DNA from: CAZART01 sp964487555
Lineage (GTDB): Bacteria > Bacteroidota > Rhodothermia > Rhodothermales > VXPQ01
NCBI GenBank assembly: GCA_964487555.1
Contig: CAZART010000009.1
Span: forward strand, 1-64,000
DNA length: 64,000 nucleotides
Direction: 5' to 3'
In this document: positions 27,763 to 35,278 of the stretch, piece after piece
Position numbering within the stretch: position 1 is the first letter of the stretch
Layout of the letters: the number at the start of each line of letters is the position of its first letter
Notes under the pieces: generated by a model
The model's input: the letters and a program-made list of their open reading frames with translations, nothing else
Told to the model about the DNA's origin: nothing
The model's database searches: none
Translations under genes and position numbers: made by a program

Positions 27763-28371
27763 ATGCGTCGCTGCATATTTCTAGTAGGCCTCCTGCTCAT
27801 CGTGGGCTGTCAATCTGGGACCGACAACCGTCAGACATCCGCGGATACCACGTCCACGGCGTCGTCGGTCACCGGCGACGTCGACTCCGAACGAGGTGAG
27901 GCCGCGCAAGCGCCGGCCGTCGCACTCGATCCACAGGGGCTCCGCCTCGTCGATCCGCCCACGGGTTCGACCCACATGTTGACGTTCGGCATGGACGAGG
28001 ACGACGTCATCTCGGCTGTCGCGAGTCTGCGCGGGGAGCCGGCGGAACGAACCATCAATAGCGAGTGCGGCCCAGGTCCGCTCGTGATCACAAGCTGGGC
28101 GGACGGGCTGACCCTGAGCTCATCTCAAGGGCGCTTCAGCGGTTGGGGCGTGAACGATGGAGCGCCGGGAGCGGAGCAGCACACCACGGTGGCGGGGATC
28201 GGCATCGGCTCAACGCGCACCGAACTAGAAGAGTCGTACGACATCCGCACGGGGGAAACATCCCTTGGGACGGAATTCGCCGCCGGCGAGCTTCACGGTG
28301 TACTTGACGGGACCGGTTCCGATGCAGAAATTACCGCTATTTGGAGTGGTACGACCTGTGTATTTCGTTAG
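27763..28371 (+). CDS. Predicted lipoprotein, unknown function
   Basis: 202 residues. The leader MRRCIFLVGLLLIVGCQSGT gives a lipobox at Cys16. A Ser/Thr/Ala-rich linker of about 40 residues leads to a globular part with LTFGMDEDDVISAVASLRGE and GIGIGSTRTELEESYDIR, which looks like a repeated 'gradient then threshold' motif seen in small beta-alpha lipoproteins (BLIP or SmpA-like folds). Three later cysteines could form a disulfide. A short hairpin (CGTAGT pairing with ACTACG around 27696-27713) lies upstream, without a T-tract. Confidence 0.6.
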   Translation: MRRCIFLVGLLLIVGCQSGTDNRQTSADTTSTASSVTGDVDSERGEAAQAPAVALDPQGLRLVDPPTGSTHMLTFGMDEDDVISAVASLRGEPAERTINSECGPGPLVITSWADGLTLSSSQGRFSGWGVNDGAPGAEQHTTVAGIGIGSTRTELEESYDIRTGETSLGTEFAAGELHGVLDGTGSDAEITAIWSGTTCVFR

Positions 28372-28404
28372 TGTGCATCGTAGCTTCTGACGTGATGTAG
28401 ATTT

Positions 28405-28932
28405 ATGAACCGCGCCGGATACCCGTTGGCCAGGTACGTGGAGAGCGCCGGAGCCTGCTGGATTCGCGCAGCACATCGGTCGGAAGCTGCGATCCTCAGC
28501 GACCTGGCTCTTCGGTCCAAAGCAACCTGGGGCTACTCCGATGCGTTTATGGCTGCATGCCGTCCCGAACTTACGTACACGGCTGAGCAGATTGCGTCGG
28601 CATCCTTCACCTTCTGGGTGGCTGATGTTGACGGAGCCTGTCTGGGATTCTATGCACTGAAGCACCTCGCGCCCGGCGAAATCGAGCTGGAGGCCCTGTT
28701 TGTGGAGCCATTGCACATTGGCATGGGGTTTGGTCGAATGATGATGAAACATGCCTGTCGTGAAGCCGCCAAGAGCGGGGCGGCGGCACTCATCGTTCAA
28801 AGTGATCCCCATGCCGAGGACTTCTATCGTTCAGCAGGTGCGTCTCTAGTCGGCAGGCGCCAATCCGGCAGCATCGACGGTCGCTACCTATCCATTTTTG
28901 TAATCGACCTCACTGAAAACGAGGTGTCCTGA
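28405..28932 (+). CDS. GNAT-family N-acetyltransferase
   Basis: 175 residues. WIRAAHRSEAAILSDLALRS is the first strand and helix, ELEALFVEPLHIGMGFGRMM is strand four with the acetyl-CoA loop, and VQSDPHAEDFYRSAGASLVG is the terminal strand-helix motif. This arrangement matches small single-domain acetyltransferases. Substrate unknown. The start used here gives a somewhat long N-terminus; no better ATG exists nearby. Confidence 0.82.
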   Translation: MNRAGYPLARYVESAGACWIRAAHRSEAAILSDLALRSKATWGYSDAFMAACRPELTYTAEQIASASFTFWVADVDGACLGFYALKHLAPGEIELEALFVEPLHIGMGFGRMMMKHACREAAKSGAAALIVQSDPHAEDFYRSAGASLVGRRQSGSIDGRYLSIFVIDLTENEVS

Positions 28933-28988
28933 GGCACCTATCATCTCACCGCCCGTACTGGCCTTCTCGTCCACGGACTCAGCCCTCT

Positions 28989-30152
28989 ATGTCCACGGTA
29001 AAGATTCGATTCAATAACAAAGCCGTAGTCGACTTCGTCCCCGAGGTGCGGAAACGGGTGGCGGCGTACTTCGAGACGACGGGACGCTCTCAGAAGGCGG
29101 ACTGGCGCATGGTGGTAAAAACCATCATCCTACTCGGCGGATCACTGTCATGCTATTTATTGATTTTGAGTGGCTGGTTCACACCCTGGCAGATGTTAGG
29201 GCTTGCTGTGCTGCTTGGCGTAGGAATGGCAGGCATCGGGTTCTCGGTGGCGCACGACGCTCTGCATGGCGCGTACTCATCAAACAAACGCGTCAACGAA
29301 CTGCTCGGATATAGCTTTGACGTGCTCGGAGCGAACGGATACATGTGGAAAATCACCCATAACGTGATCCACCACACCTACACGAACATCCACGGAGTCG
29401 ATGAAGATCTGTACGTCTCTCCGCTGCTCAGGCTCTCGCCCGATGCACCACGCAAGTGGTACCATCGTTTTCAGCACATCTACGGCTTTCTAGCCTACAG
29501 CTTTGCCACGTTGAACTGGTTGTTCGTCAAGGATTACCAGCAGTTCATGAAAAAGAAGATCGGGCCGTATACGAATAAAAAGCACCCGCGCAAGGAGTGG
29601 ATTACGCTCTTCGCCGGGAAATTCATCGCGTACATGACCCTCCTTCTTCCATTTTTCGTGCTGGATATCGCGTGGTGGCAGTTCCTCATCGGAGTCCTTG
29701 CGGTGCATCTCACGGCGGGTATGATTCTGGGTGTCATATTCCAACTGGCTCACGTTGTGGAAGGCCCTGAATATCTCGCTCCCGATGAGACGGGTCAGAT
29801 GGATCATGTGTGGATTATCCACGAGATGCACACGACGGCGAATTTCGCCGGGAAGAACCGCCTGCTCTCATGGTACATTGGCGGACTTAACTATCAGATC
29901 GAGCATCATCTTTTTCCCCAGGTCTGCTCCATCCACTATCCCGCGATAAGCCCCATCGTGCAGGAGGTTGCCCGGCAGCACGGTGTGCCTTATCACTACA
30001 ATCCGACGTTGACCGCGGCCATCCGATCGCACCAGCGAATGTTGAAGCAATTGGGCCGCGAGGAGGTCGCGGTCGCCCCCAGCGAGGTTCACGAGGTCAC
30101 CCCCCGCGAGGTTCAGGTACCGGTCCAAATGCACGGCAGCTATGGAGGGTGA
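28989..30152 (+). CDS. Membrane fatty acid (acyl-CoA/acyl-lipid) desaturase
   Basis: 387 residues. All three histidine boxes are present: HDALHG (89-93), HNVIHH (124-129) and QIEHH (303-307). The glutamine before the third box is typical of front-end and delta-6-like desaturases. Hydrophobic segments flank the boxes as expected for a four-helix membrane di-iron enzyme. There is no fused cytochrome b5 domain, so an external electron donor is needed. The C-terminal 25 residues are a repeated acidic/valine tail (PSEVHEV, PREVQV), probably disordered. It likely introduces double bonds into membrane lipids. Confidence 0.9.
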   Translation: MSTVKIRFNNKAVVDFVPEVRKRVAAYFETTGRSQKADWRMVVKTIILLGGSLSCYLLILSGWFTPWQMLGLAVLLGVGMAGIGFSVAHDALHGAYSSNKRVNELLGYSFDVLGANGYMWKITHNVIHHTYTNIHGVDEDLYVSPLLRLSPDAPRKWYHRFQHIYGFLAYSFATLNWLFVKDYQQFMKKKIGPYTNKKHPRKEWITLFAGKFIAYMTLLLPFFVLDIAWWQFLIGVLAVHLTAGMILGVIFQLAHVVEGPEYLAPDETGQMDHVWIIHEMHTTANFAGKNRLLSWYIGGLNYQIEHHLFPQVCSIHYPAISPIVQEVARQHGVPYHYNPTLTAAIRSHQRMLKQLGREEVAVAPSEVHEVTPREVQVPVQMHGSYGG

Positions 30153-30654
30153 CGAAGCGCCGGACAGGATGCGAGTCAGGTCCCAAACAGTGTGCGTCAG
30201 CAACAGCATGCGCGGCGGCACGTTCAATCATACCGCATCTGATGTTCGAGGGCGTCGACGAGGAGACGAAGGAGTTCTACCGATGAAGGCGCCGGCTGAA
30301 AGTCCCTGGCGGATGGAGATCGCTGTCGCCTCACGCGGCTGACGTTGCCGGGAAGTGGAAAGATTTGGCGCGTATGAACCGCGGCAGAATCATGAAGAGG
30401 AGGCATAAGGACCTGCGATGCAGATGGCACGAGCTTTGAGGGTTACATTTCCGTAACAGTCTCGACAGAAAGCTCTTTCCTCATCTTCTACAGTGCGTCA
30501 TTCGTCTTCGGGTCGGGCCGACACTCCGCGAAGGTGCCGCGGCTCTTCGGACGGCGGTTCCGCCGGTCTCGGGCGGCCGCGAAGTGCCGACAACCGGCCG
30601 CGACGCTCCGCCCAGGCGAAGCCGATCGGGGCCGGACGCTCGAACGATCGGCTC
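30153..30654 (+). other. Intergenic region before the ABC exporter
   Basis: About 500 bases with no convincing gene. The last 160 bases are open in the exporter's frame from a GTG at 30493 but encode an Arg/Ser/Gly-rich stretch of shadow-like composition. No promoter or terminator was recognised with confidence. Confidence 0.4.
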
Positions 30655-32202
30655 ATGCGGGACGCCTCGGCGGCACCGAAGAACGTCTGGCCGCTCCTGC
30701 GTCGATCCTCCACCTTTCTTGCCCCGCACGTTCGGTCGTTTATCGGCATGGTCTCGCTCGCACTCGTCGTGGCGGCCATCGGGGTGGCCGAGCCTCTCGT
30801 CACGAAGTACATCTTCGATGCACTCGGTACGACCCAACCGCTGCAAATGCTCGCCTACGGCATCGGCGGACTGATCGTGCTTGAAGTGGCGCGCATGATA
30901 ATGAGCGGGGGGATGAGCATCCTCACGTGGGACGTGCGCCTTAAAATTGACCACCGGCTCCGCGAGGCCGTCTACGGAAAAATCTACGCGCTTCCCATCG
31001 GCTACCACCGAAATCAGCGGGTAGGCGGGCTCGTCAACAAGGTGAATCAGAGCCTCTCCGGTTTTCTGAATACGGCGATGGGTCTGTGCACGAGCACGCT
31101 TCCGTCGCTCGTGTTTCTGGTACTCTCGCTTGTGACGATGCTGAACCTGGAATGGCGGCTATCGCTGGTCGTCATCGCATTCCTGCCGGTGCCGACCCTC
31201 ATCGGTGCATGGGCNNNNNNNNNNNNNNNNNNNNNNNNNNNNNNNNNNNNNNNNNNNNNNNNNNNNNNNNNNNNNNNNNNNNNNNNNNNNNNNNNNNNNN
31301 NNNNNNNNNNNNNNCAGGGCCTTACGGGTACGTACCAGTCGATCCGGCGCTGCGGCGTTTCGCTCGAAGTCATCTACGAGATTCTGGATGCCGACGATGC
31401 CGGGCGGGACGGCCCCGGGGTAAAGAAGGCAGATGGCATCGCGGGGTCGGTCGCTTTCCGAAACGTATCGTTCGCCTATCCCGGCGGAGACGCCGTGTTG
31501 AGCGACTTCTCGCTCGAAGCGGAGCCGGGTGATACGATCGCCCTGGTCGGGCCAAGCGGATCCGGAAAAACGACACTCATCAATCTCCTGCAGCGCCATT
31601 ACGACGTCTCGGATGGAAGCATCCATCTCGACGGCACCGACATCCGCGAAATGGCCGTCGAGTCCCTTCGACGGACCATGGGTACGGTCTTCCAGGACGT
31701 GCAGCTGTTCAACGATACCGTACACGCGAATATCGCGTTCGGACGTCCGGACGCCGGCCGCAAAGCCGTCGAGAGAGCGGCGATTGCAGCGCAGGCGGAC
31801 GGCTTCATTATGAATTTGCCTCAGGGCTACGATACGATCATCGGCGAGCAGGGCAGCCGGCTCTCCGGCGGTCAGAAGCAGCGGGTGGCCATCGCACGCG
31901 CACTGCTTCTCGATCCCCCCATCCTGATTCTCGACGAAGCAACTTCAGCCCTCGACGCGGAATCGGAAGCCGCCGTTCACCAGGCGCTGCGCACGATCAT
32001 TCAGGGGCGTACCACCTTCGTCATCGCGCATCGCATGTCCACCGTGCGTGAGGCGGATCGCATCGTCGTGATGCGGCACGGAAAAATTGAAGCCGAGGGC
32101 ACTCATGAGGAGCTGATGGCGTCGAATGTCTACTACGCACGGATCATTCGTCTTCAAACGAATGGAATCCTCTCGTTCGACGACGCCATGCGTGCCGCGT
32201 GA
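30655..32202 (+). CDS. ABC exporter, fused permease-ATPase (interrupted by scaffold gap)
   Basis: A half-transporter of the MsbA/LmrA/lipid-exporter group. The N-terminal part has membrane helices from about residue 20, including VRSFIGMVSLALVVAAIGVA and TLPSLVFLVLSLVTMLNLEW. The C-terminal ATPase has Walker A GPSGSGKTT, Q-loop FQDVQLFND, signature LSGGQKQR, Walker B ILILDEATSALD and the H-loop IAHRMSTV. About 33 codons are replaced by N, but comparison with the usual spacing between TM4 and the SLEVIYEILD segment suggests roughly 100 residues are missing, so the true gap is probably about 300 bases. A GTG start at 30493 is an alternative. Substrate unknown. Confidence 0.88.
   Translation: MRDASAAPKNVWPLLRRSSTFLAPHVRSFIGMVSLALVVAAIGVAEPLVTKYIFDALGTTQPLQMLAYGIGGLIVLEVARMIMSGGMSILTWDVRLKIDHRLREAVYGKIYALPIGYHRNQRVGGLVNKVNQSLSGFLNTAMGLCTSTLPSLVFLVLSLVTMLNLEWRLSLVVIAFLPVPTLIGAWXXXXXXXXXXXXXXXXXXXXXXXXXXXXXXXXXXQGLTGTYQSIRRCGVSLEVIYEILDADDAGRDGPGVKKADGIAGSVAFRNVSFAYPGGDAVLSDFSLEAEPGDTIALVGPSGSGKTTLINLLQRHYDVSDGSIHLDGTDIREMAVESLRRTMGTVFQDVQLFNDTVHANIAFGRPDAGRKAVERAAIAAQADGFIMNLPQGYDTIIGEQGSRLSGGQKQRVAIARALLLDPPILILDEATSALDAESEAAVHQALRTIIQGRTTFVIAHRMSTVREADRIVVMRHGKIEAEGTHEELMASNVYYARIIRLQTNGILSFDDAMRAA
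31215..31314. other. Scaffold gap (100 N) within ABC exporter gene
   Basis: Exactly 100 N. Unlike the other two gaps, the flanks share no sequence, so real sequence is missing: the part of the membrane domain from TM4 to TM6. Confidence 0.95.
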
Positions 32203-32203
32203 C

Positions 32204-32273
32204 CATGCGTCCCCGCAAGAAAAGAACATGCGTCCCCGCAAGAAAAGAACATGCGTCCCCGCAAAGAAAAGAA
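32204..32273 (+). repeat. 23-bp tandem repeat, three copies, next to a stop codon
   Basis: Three units start at 32204, 32227 and 32250. Each begins CATGCGTCCCCGCAAGAAAA and continues GAA; the third has one extra A. The array starts one base after the TGA of the ABC exporter. Reading forward, each unit begins with ATG and encodes a basic peptide (MRPRKKRT), but the period is not a multiple of three and no downstream gene is on this strand nearby. The remaining 160 bases up to infA show nothing else. Confidence 0.9.
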
Positions 32274-32434
32274 AGGGAGCAGGAAAACCGTGCGGAATGG
32301 AAGCCGAGGTGAGCTGGAATTCATAGACCTGTCGCTCACAGCACTATGGCTCGATATGCCTGAAGCGACCCGGCAACTTTGACGAGGCGAGCTTATCCGC
32401 TTCGGTCTCCGTCTCGAGGGAAAGGCAGAAGCCT

Positions 32435-32656
32435 TTAGCTCTTATAGCGATAAACGATGCGGCCTTTAGAGAGATCGTAGGGCGACATCTCGATGTCGAC
32501 CCGATCACCCGGGATAATGCGAATGAAGTATTTTCGCATTTTTCCGGAGAGAAGTCCGAGGACTTCATGCCCGTTGTCTAGTTCAACGCGGAATTGTGCG
32601 TTCGGAAGCGCATCAACGACGACGCCTTCCTGCTTTATCGGTTCCTGCTTAGCCAT
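32435..32656 (-). CDS. infA: Translation initiation factor IF-1
   Basis: 73 residues, the normal length. It is the S1-type OB fold that covers the ribosomal A site with IF-2 and IF-3. Landmarks are GVVVDALPNAQFRVELDNGH, SGKMRKYFIRIIPGDRV and the end SKGRIVYRYKS, all nearly identical to the family. The usual HISGKMRK is LLSGKMRK here. The frame is open upstream to 32770, but MAKQEPIKQEGVVV is the clear family start. It is an isolated minus-strand gene, not in the usual ribosomal protein cluster. Confidence 0.96.
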   Translation of the reverse strand: MAKQEPIKQEGVVVDALPNAQFRVELDNGHEVLGLLSGKMRKYFIRIIPGDRVDIEMSPYDLSKGRIVYRYKS

Positions 32657-32864
32657 ATAAAAATCCAGTAAGTGATTACATCGTCGGCGGCATGCCGTTT
32701 CCGGACAGCCGACCTGATTATCTATCCTATCAAACGGAGCAAGACCGTCACATGGTCCGCAGAAAAGCACGAATTCTGCAAGATACCGGCGTCCACACTA
32801 GGCCGCTCCAAACGTACGCATGCTCTTCGCTGAATTTCCACATCACCGCCTGGTGGGTCAATGC

Positions 32865-33005
32865 ATGCTTTCTCCACCCGCCACGACCAATCCCCGGGTG
32901 TGCCGATTCCCATTGGTGGTCCTTGCGCTGACAGTGCTTCTCTCGGCGACCGTCGTCGGCTGCGGATCGACCATTCGGCCCTTCGGCACGCGCATGGAGC
33001 CCTAG
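32865..33005 (+). CDS. Possible small lipoprotein (46 residues)
   Basis: A short frame encoding MLSPPATTNPRVCRFPLVVL, a hydrophobic run (ALTVLLSATVV), a lipobox-like GC with Gly after it, and a 13-residue tail ending TRMEP. This is the layout of an entericidin-like small lipoprotein. GGTGGG lies about ten bases before the ATG. Its stop overlaps the stop of the convergent DUF1080 gene by four bases. The length makes chance possible. Confidence 0.42.
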   Translation: MLSPPATTNPRVCRFPLVVLALTVLLSATVVGCGSTIRPFGTRMEP

Positions 33006-33781
33006 AAGTCCGTATCCGGCTCGTCCAGGTCGAGCTCCTGGATCCAGATGTTTCGATACCGGACGTCGTGTCCTTCCGCCTGGAGCTTCAGGCCGCCCGG
33101 TGTATCGGTAATGCCGCGGCCGCCGTCGTTGCCGCCGTCGATCCCCGAATTCGGACCGCCCCAGACCTGGTTGATCGGCTGGTTGTCATGCACTTTGACG
33201 CCGTTGAAATAGATGGTCGTCATCGCCCTCTCCGTTCGTTCTCCGCCGTCGAAGCGCGCCGCGCGAAAGACGATGTCGTAAGAATTCCACTGCCCGACGC
33301 CGTTGTACGGGTGATAGGGTGCGGCCGCCTCGTTGATCACCGCCGCCATGCCGTGATCCGTCGAATCACCGTCGAGCACCTGGATTTCGTAGCGATTCTG
33401 CAGGTACACGCCGCTGTTGCCGCCCTCGTTGGCGATCAGAAACTCGATGTGGAGTCGAAAATCGCGGTACTCCTTCTTCGTGACGATGTCGGCCGCTCCA
33501 TACCTGCCGCCTTCCGCCGCAGGATCGTAGGTCTGCATCACGGTACCGGCATCTACAGGATCCTCTACGATCTTCCACTTGATGGGCAATTCGGATGAAA
33601 AACGCGGGCCCGCCCAGTAGGTCCACTTTTCGTCAAGCATGTGTCGCGATCCATCAAACAGAACTTCAGCACCTTCGGGAGCCTCGGCGCCGACGCCAAT
33701 CGGGGCCTGGCCCGGTGCTGCGCAGCCGACCGCGACGACGAAGGCGAGGAGGACCGGTAAAAAGGTGTGAATGCGACGCAT
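33002..33781 (-). CDS. DUF1080 (3-keto-disaccharide hydrolase) lipoprotein
   Basis: 259 residues. A leader with lipobox VVAVGC (Cys20) is followed by the beta-sandwich DUF1080 domain: EVLFDGSRHMLDEKWTYW, DIVTKKEYRDFRLHIEF, NEGGNSGVYLQNRYEIQVLD, then QWNSYDIVFRAARFD and GRGITDTPGGLKLQAEGHDV with the end RYRNIWIQEL. All segments of the family are present. Members cleave 3-keto-glycosides that Gfo/Idh-type enzymes produce; the exported Gfo/Idh and DUF6807 genes at 8-11 kb are likely pathway partners although not adjacent. Confidence 0.9.
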   Translation of the reverse strand: MRRIHTFLPVLLAFVVAVGCAAPGQAPIGVGAEAPEGAEVLFDGSRHMLDEKWTYWAGPRFSSELPIKWKIVEDPVDAGTVMQTYDPAAEGGRYGAADIVTKKEYRDFRLHIEFLIANEGGNSGVYLQNRYEIQVLDGDSTDHGMAAVINEAAAPYHPYNGVGQWNSYDIVFRAARFDGGERTERAMTTIYFNGVKVHDNQPINQVWGGPNSGIDGGNDGGRGITDTPGGLKLQAEGHDVRYRNIWIQELDLDEPDTDF

Positions 33782-34057
33782 GGAGATGTATGAGATTTAC
33801 GAGGAGGGGGACGACTTACCGGTACGCCGACTCTGAAGAATAAGGAAAATGGATGAGGAAGAGACGCGTCGTCGGGATTCGACGCCTGACTATCTCTGCC
33901 GCACGCATTGAGTGGCGACAGAGCACGCACTATATTACGGCCGTCCGACGATCGGAAGAGGCTAATGTTGCAGCATGCCACCGTCCCCCGCCACATCGGG
34001 GCATGACGCAACTCTTCCAGATCGGCAGCCATTCAGCTAATCTTGTCCCCCATACCT

Positions 34058-34936
34058 ATGCGAACGTTTCTCAAGTGGACCGGCAGAATTGTCGCCGGTC
34101 TAGTCGTCCTCGTCCTCGTAATTGGAGGCGTGCTGTACACCCTCGGTTCCTCTAACGTGAAGCAGACATACACCGTCCAAACCGCCGACCTTACGATTCC
34201 CTCGGACTCGGCATCTATCGCGCACGGCAAGCACTTGACGGAGATCCACGGTTGCATGGACTGTCACGGCTCCGATTTTAGCGGGCAGGTCTTTGTCGAT
34301 GCGCCGCCGTTTCTAATTTCGGCGGCCAATTTGACGCCGGGCAATGGCGGTCTCGGCACCAAGTACGGCGCGAAAGACTTCGACCGGGCCATCAGGCACG
34401 GCGTCAAGAAGAACGGCAAGCCCGTATTCATCATGCCGTCCGCCGCATATCATAATTTGAGTGACGATGATGCCGCGGCGCTGATCGCCTACCTTCAGAC
34501 TCTCCCGCCCGTTGATAACGAACTCCCGGAATCGCAGCTTCGCTTCATGGGAACGATGATGGCAGGGACCGCGCTGGACCTCGAGTTTGAAGTGCGCACC
34601 GAGCCGGCACGGTCGGAGCCCGCGCCGCCCATAGGCCCCACCCTCGAGTATGGCGAGTACATTTCCTCAATCACGTGCTCTTACTGCCACGGAGCGGATC
34701 TGCGTGGCCTCGAGACGGTGCCGAATCCCGATTCGCCGCCCGCTCCCAGTCTGGCCGGTGCCGGCCAGTGGCCCCTCGACGTCTTCGTAAATACGCTGCG
34801 TACAGGGATCAAACCGAACGGCGACTCGCTCGACGCCGAGTTCATGCCGATTGCGATAACCAAAAAGATGTACGACGAGGAGCTTGAGGCTCTTCACCTG
34901 CACTTCGCGACGCTCACGGACGGCGCCTCGCATTAA
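34058..34936 (+). CDS. Membrane-anchored dihaem c-type cytochrome
   Basis: About 292 residues. One N-terminal membrane helix (about 11-29) anchors two periplasmic cytochrome c domains. Haem motifs are CMDCH (66-70) and CSYCH (about 207-211); methionines in FIMPSAAYHNLSDDDAAALI and EFMPIAITKKMYDEELEALH are the likely distal ligands in each. DAAALIAYLQTLPPV is the classical helix of class I cytochromes. It resembles electron-carrying cytochrome subunits of membrane dehydrogenases; no dehydrogenase is next to it. A TTG five codons upstream is an alternative start. Confidence 0.9.
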   Translation: MRTFLKWTGRIVAGLVVLVLVIGGVLYTLGSSNVKQTYTVQTADLTIPSDSASIAHGKHLTEIHGCMDCHGSDFSGQVFVDAPPFLISAANLTPGNGGLGTKYGAKDFDRAIRHGVKKNGKPVFIMPSAAYHNLSDDDAAALIAYLQTLPPVDNELPESQLRFMGTMMAGTALDLEFEVRTEPARSEPAPPIGPTLEYGEYISSITCSYCHGADLRGLETVPNPDSPPAPSLAGAGQWPLDVFVNTLRTGIKPNGDSLDAEFMPIAITKKMYDEELEALHLHFATLTDGASH

Positions 34937-34966
34937 TTCCTGCCCCGCCGCTAATTGTTGAACGTT

Positions 34967-35272
34967 ATGCGACAGCTTCCGATCGTATGCTCGCTGTCCC
35001 AGGCTGAGCTCGAGGTTCGACGCGCGGGCTGGAGGGAGAAGCTGTACTCGAAGATTCAGGAGCGGACGACACTCGACGATGGGTTTGCCTTCCGGTTCGG
35101 AGCCGACACCGATACGCTTCGGTCCATATTTGAACTCATCGATCAGGAGAGAGCGTGCTGCGGTTTCCTCGAATTCGATCTGCGCGTGACGCAAGATCGC
35201 GGACCCGTCTGGCTCGAAATCAGAGGACCGCAGGGTGCGAAAGCGTTTATTGACGAGATTTTTGACCCCTAA
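34967..35272 (+). CDS. Small conserved protein with CC motif, unknown function
   Basis: About 101 residues, soluble. The C-terminal half holds a conserved-looking pattern: ELIDQERACCGFLEFDLRVT followed by GPVWLEIRGPQGAKAFID. The vicinal cysteines could bind a metal or act in redox; I recall similar small proteins near metal-resistance and cytochrome genes but cannot name the family. It lies 30 bases after the cytochrome gene and 6 bases before the glycoside hydrolase gene on the same strand. Confidence 0.65.
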   Translation: MRQLPIVCSLSQAELEVRRAGWREKLYSKIQERTTLDDGFAFRFGADTDTLRSIFELIDQERACCGFLEFDLRVTQDRGPVWLEIRGPQGAKAFIDEIFDP

Positions 35273-35278
35273 GAAAGC

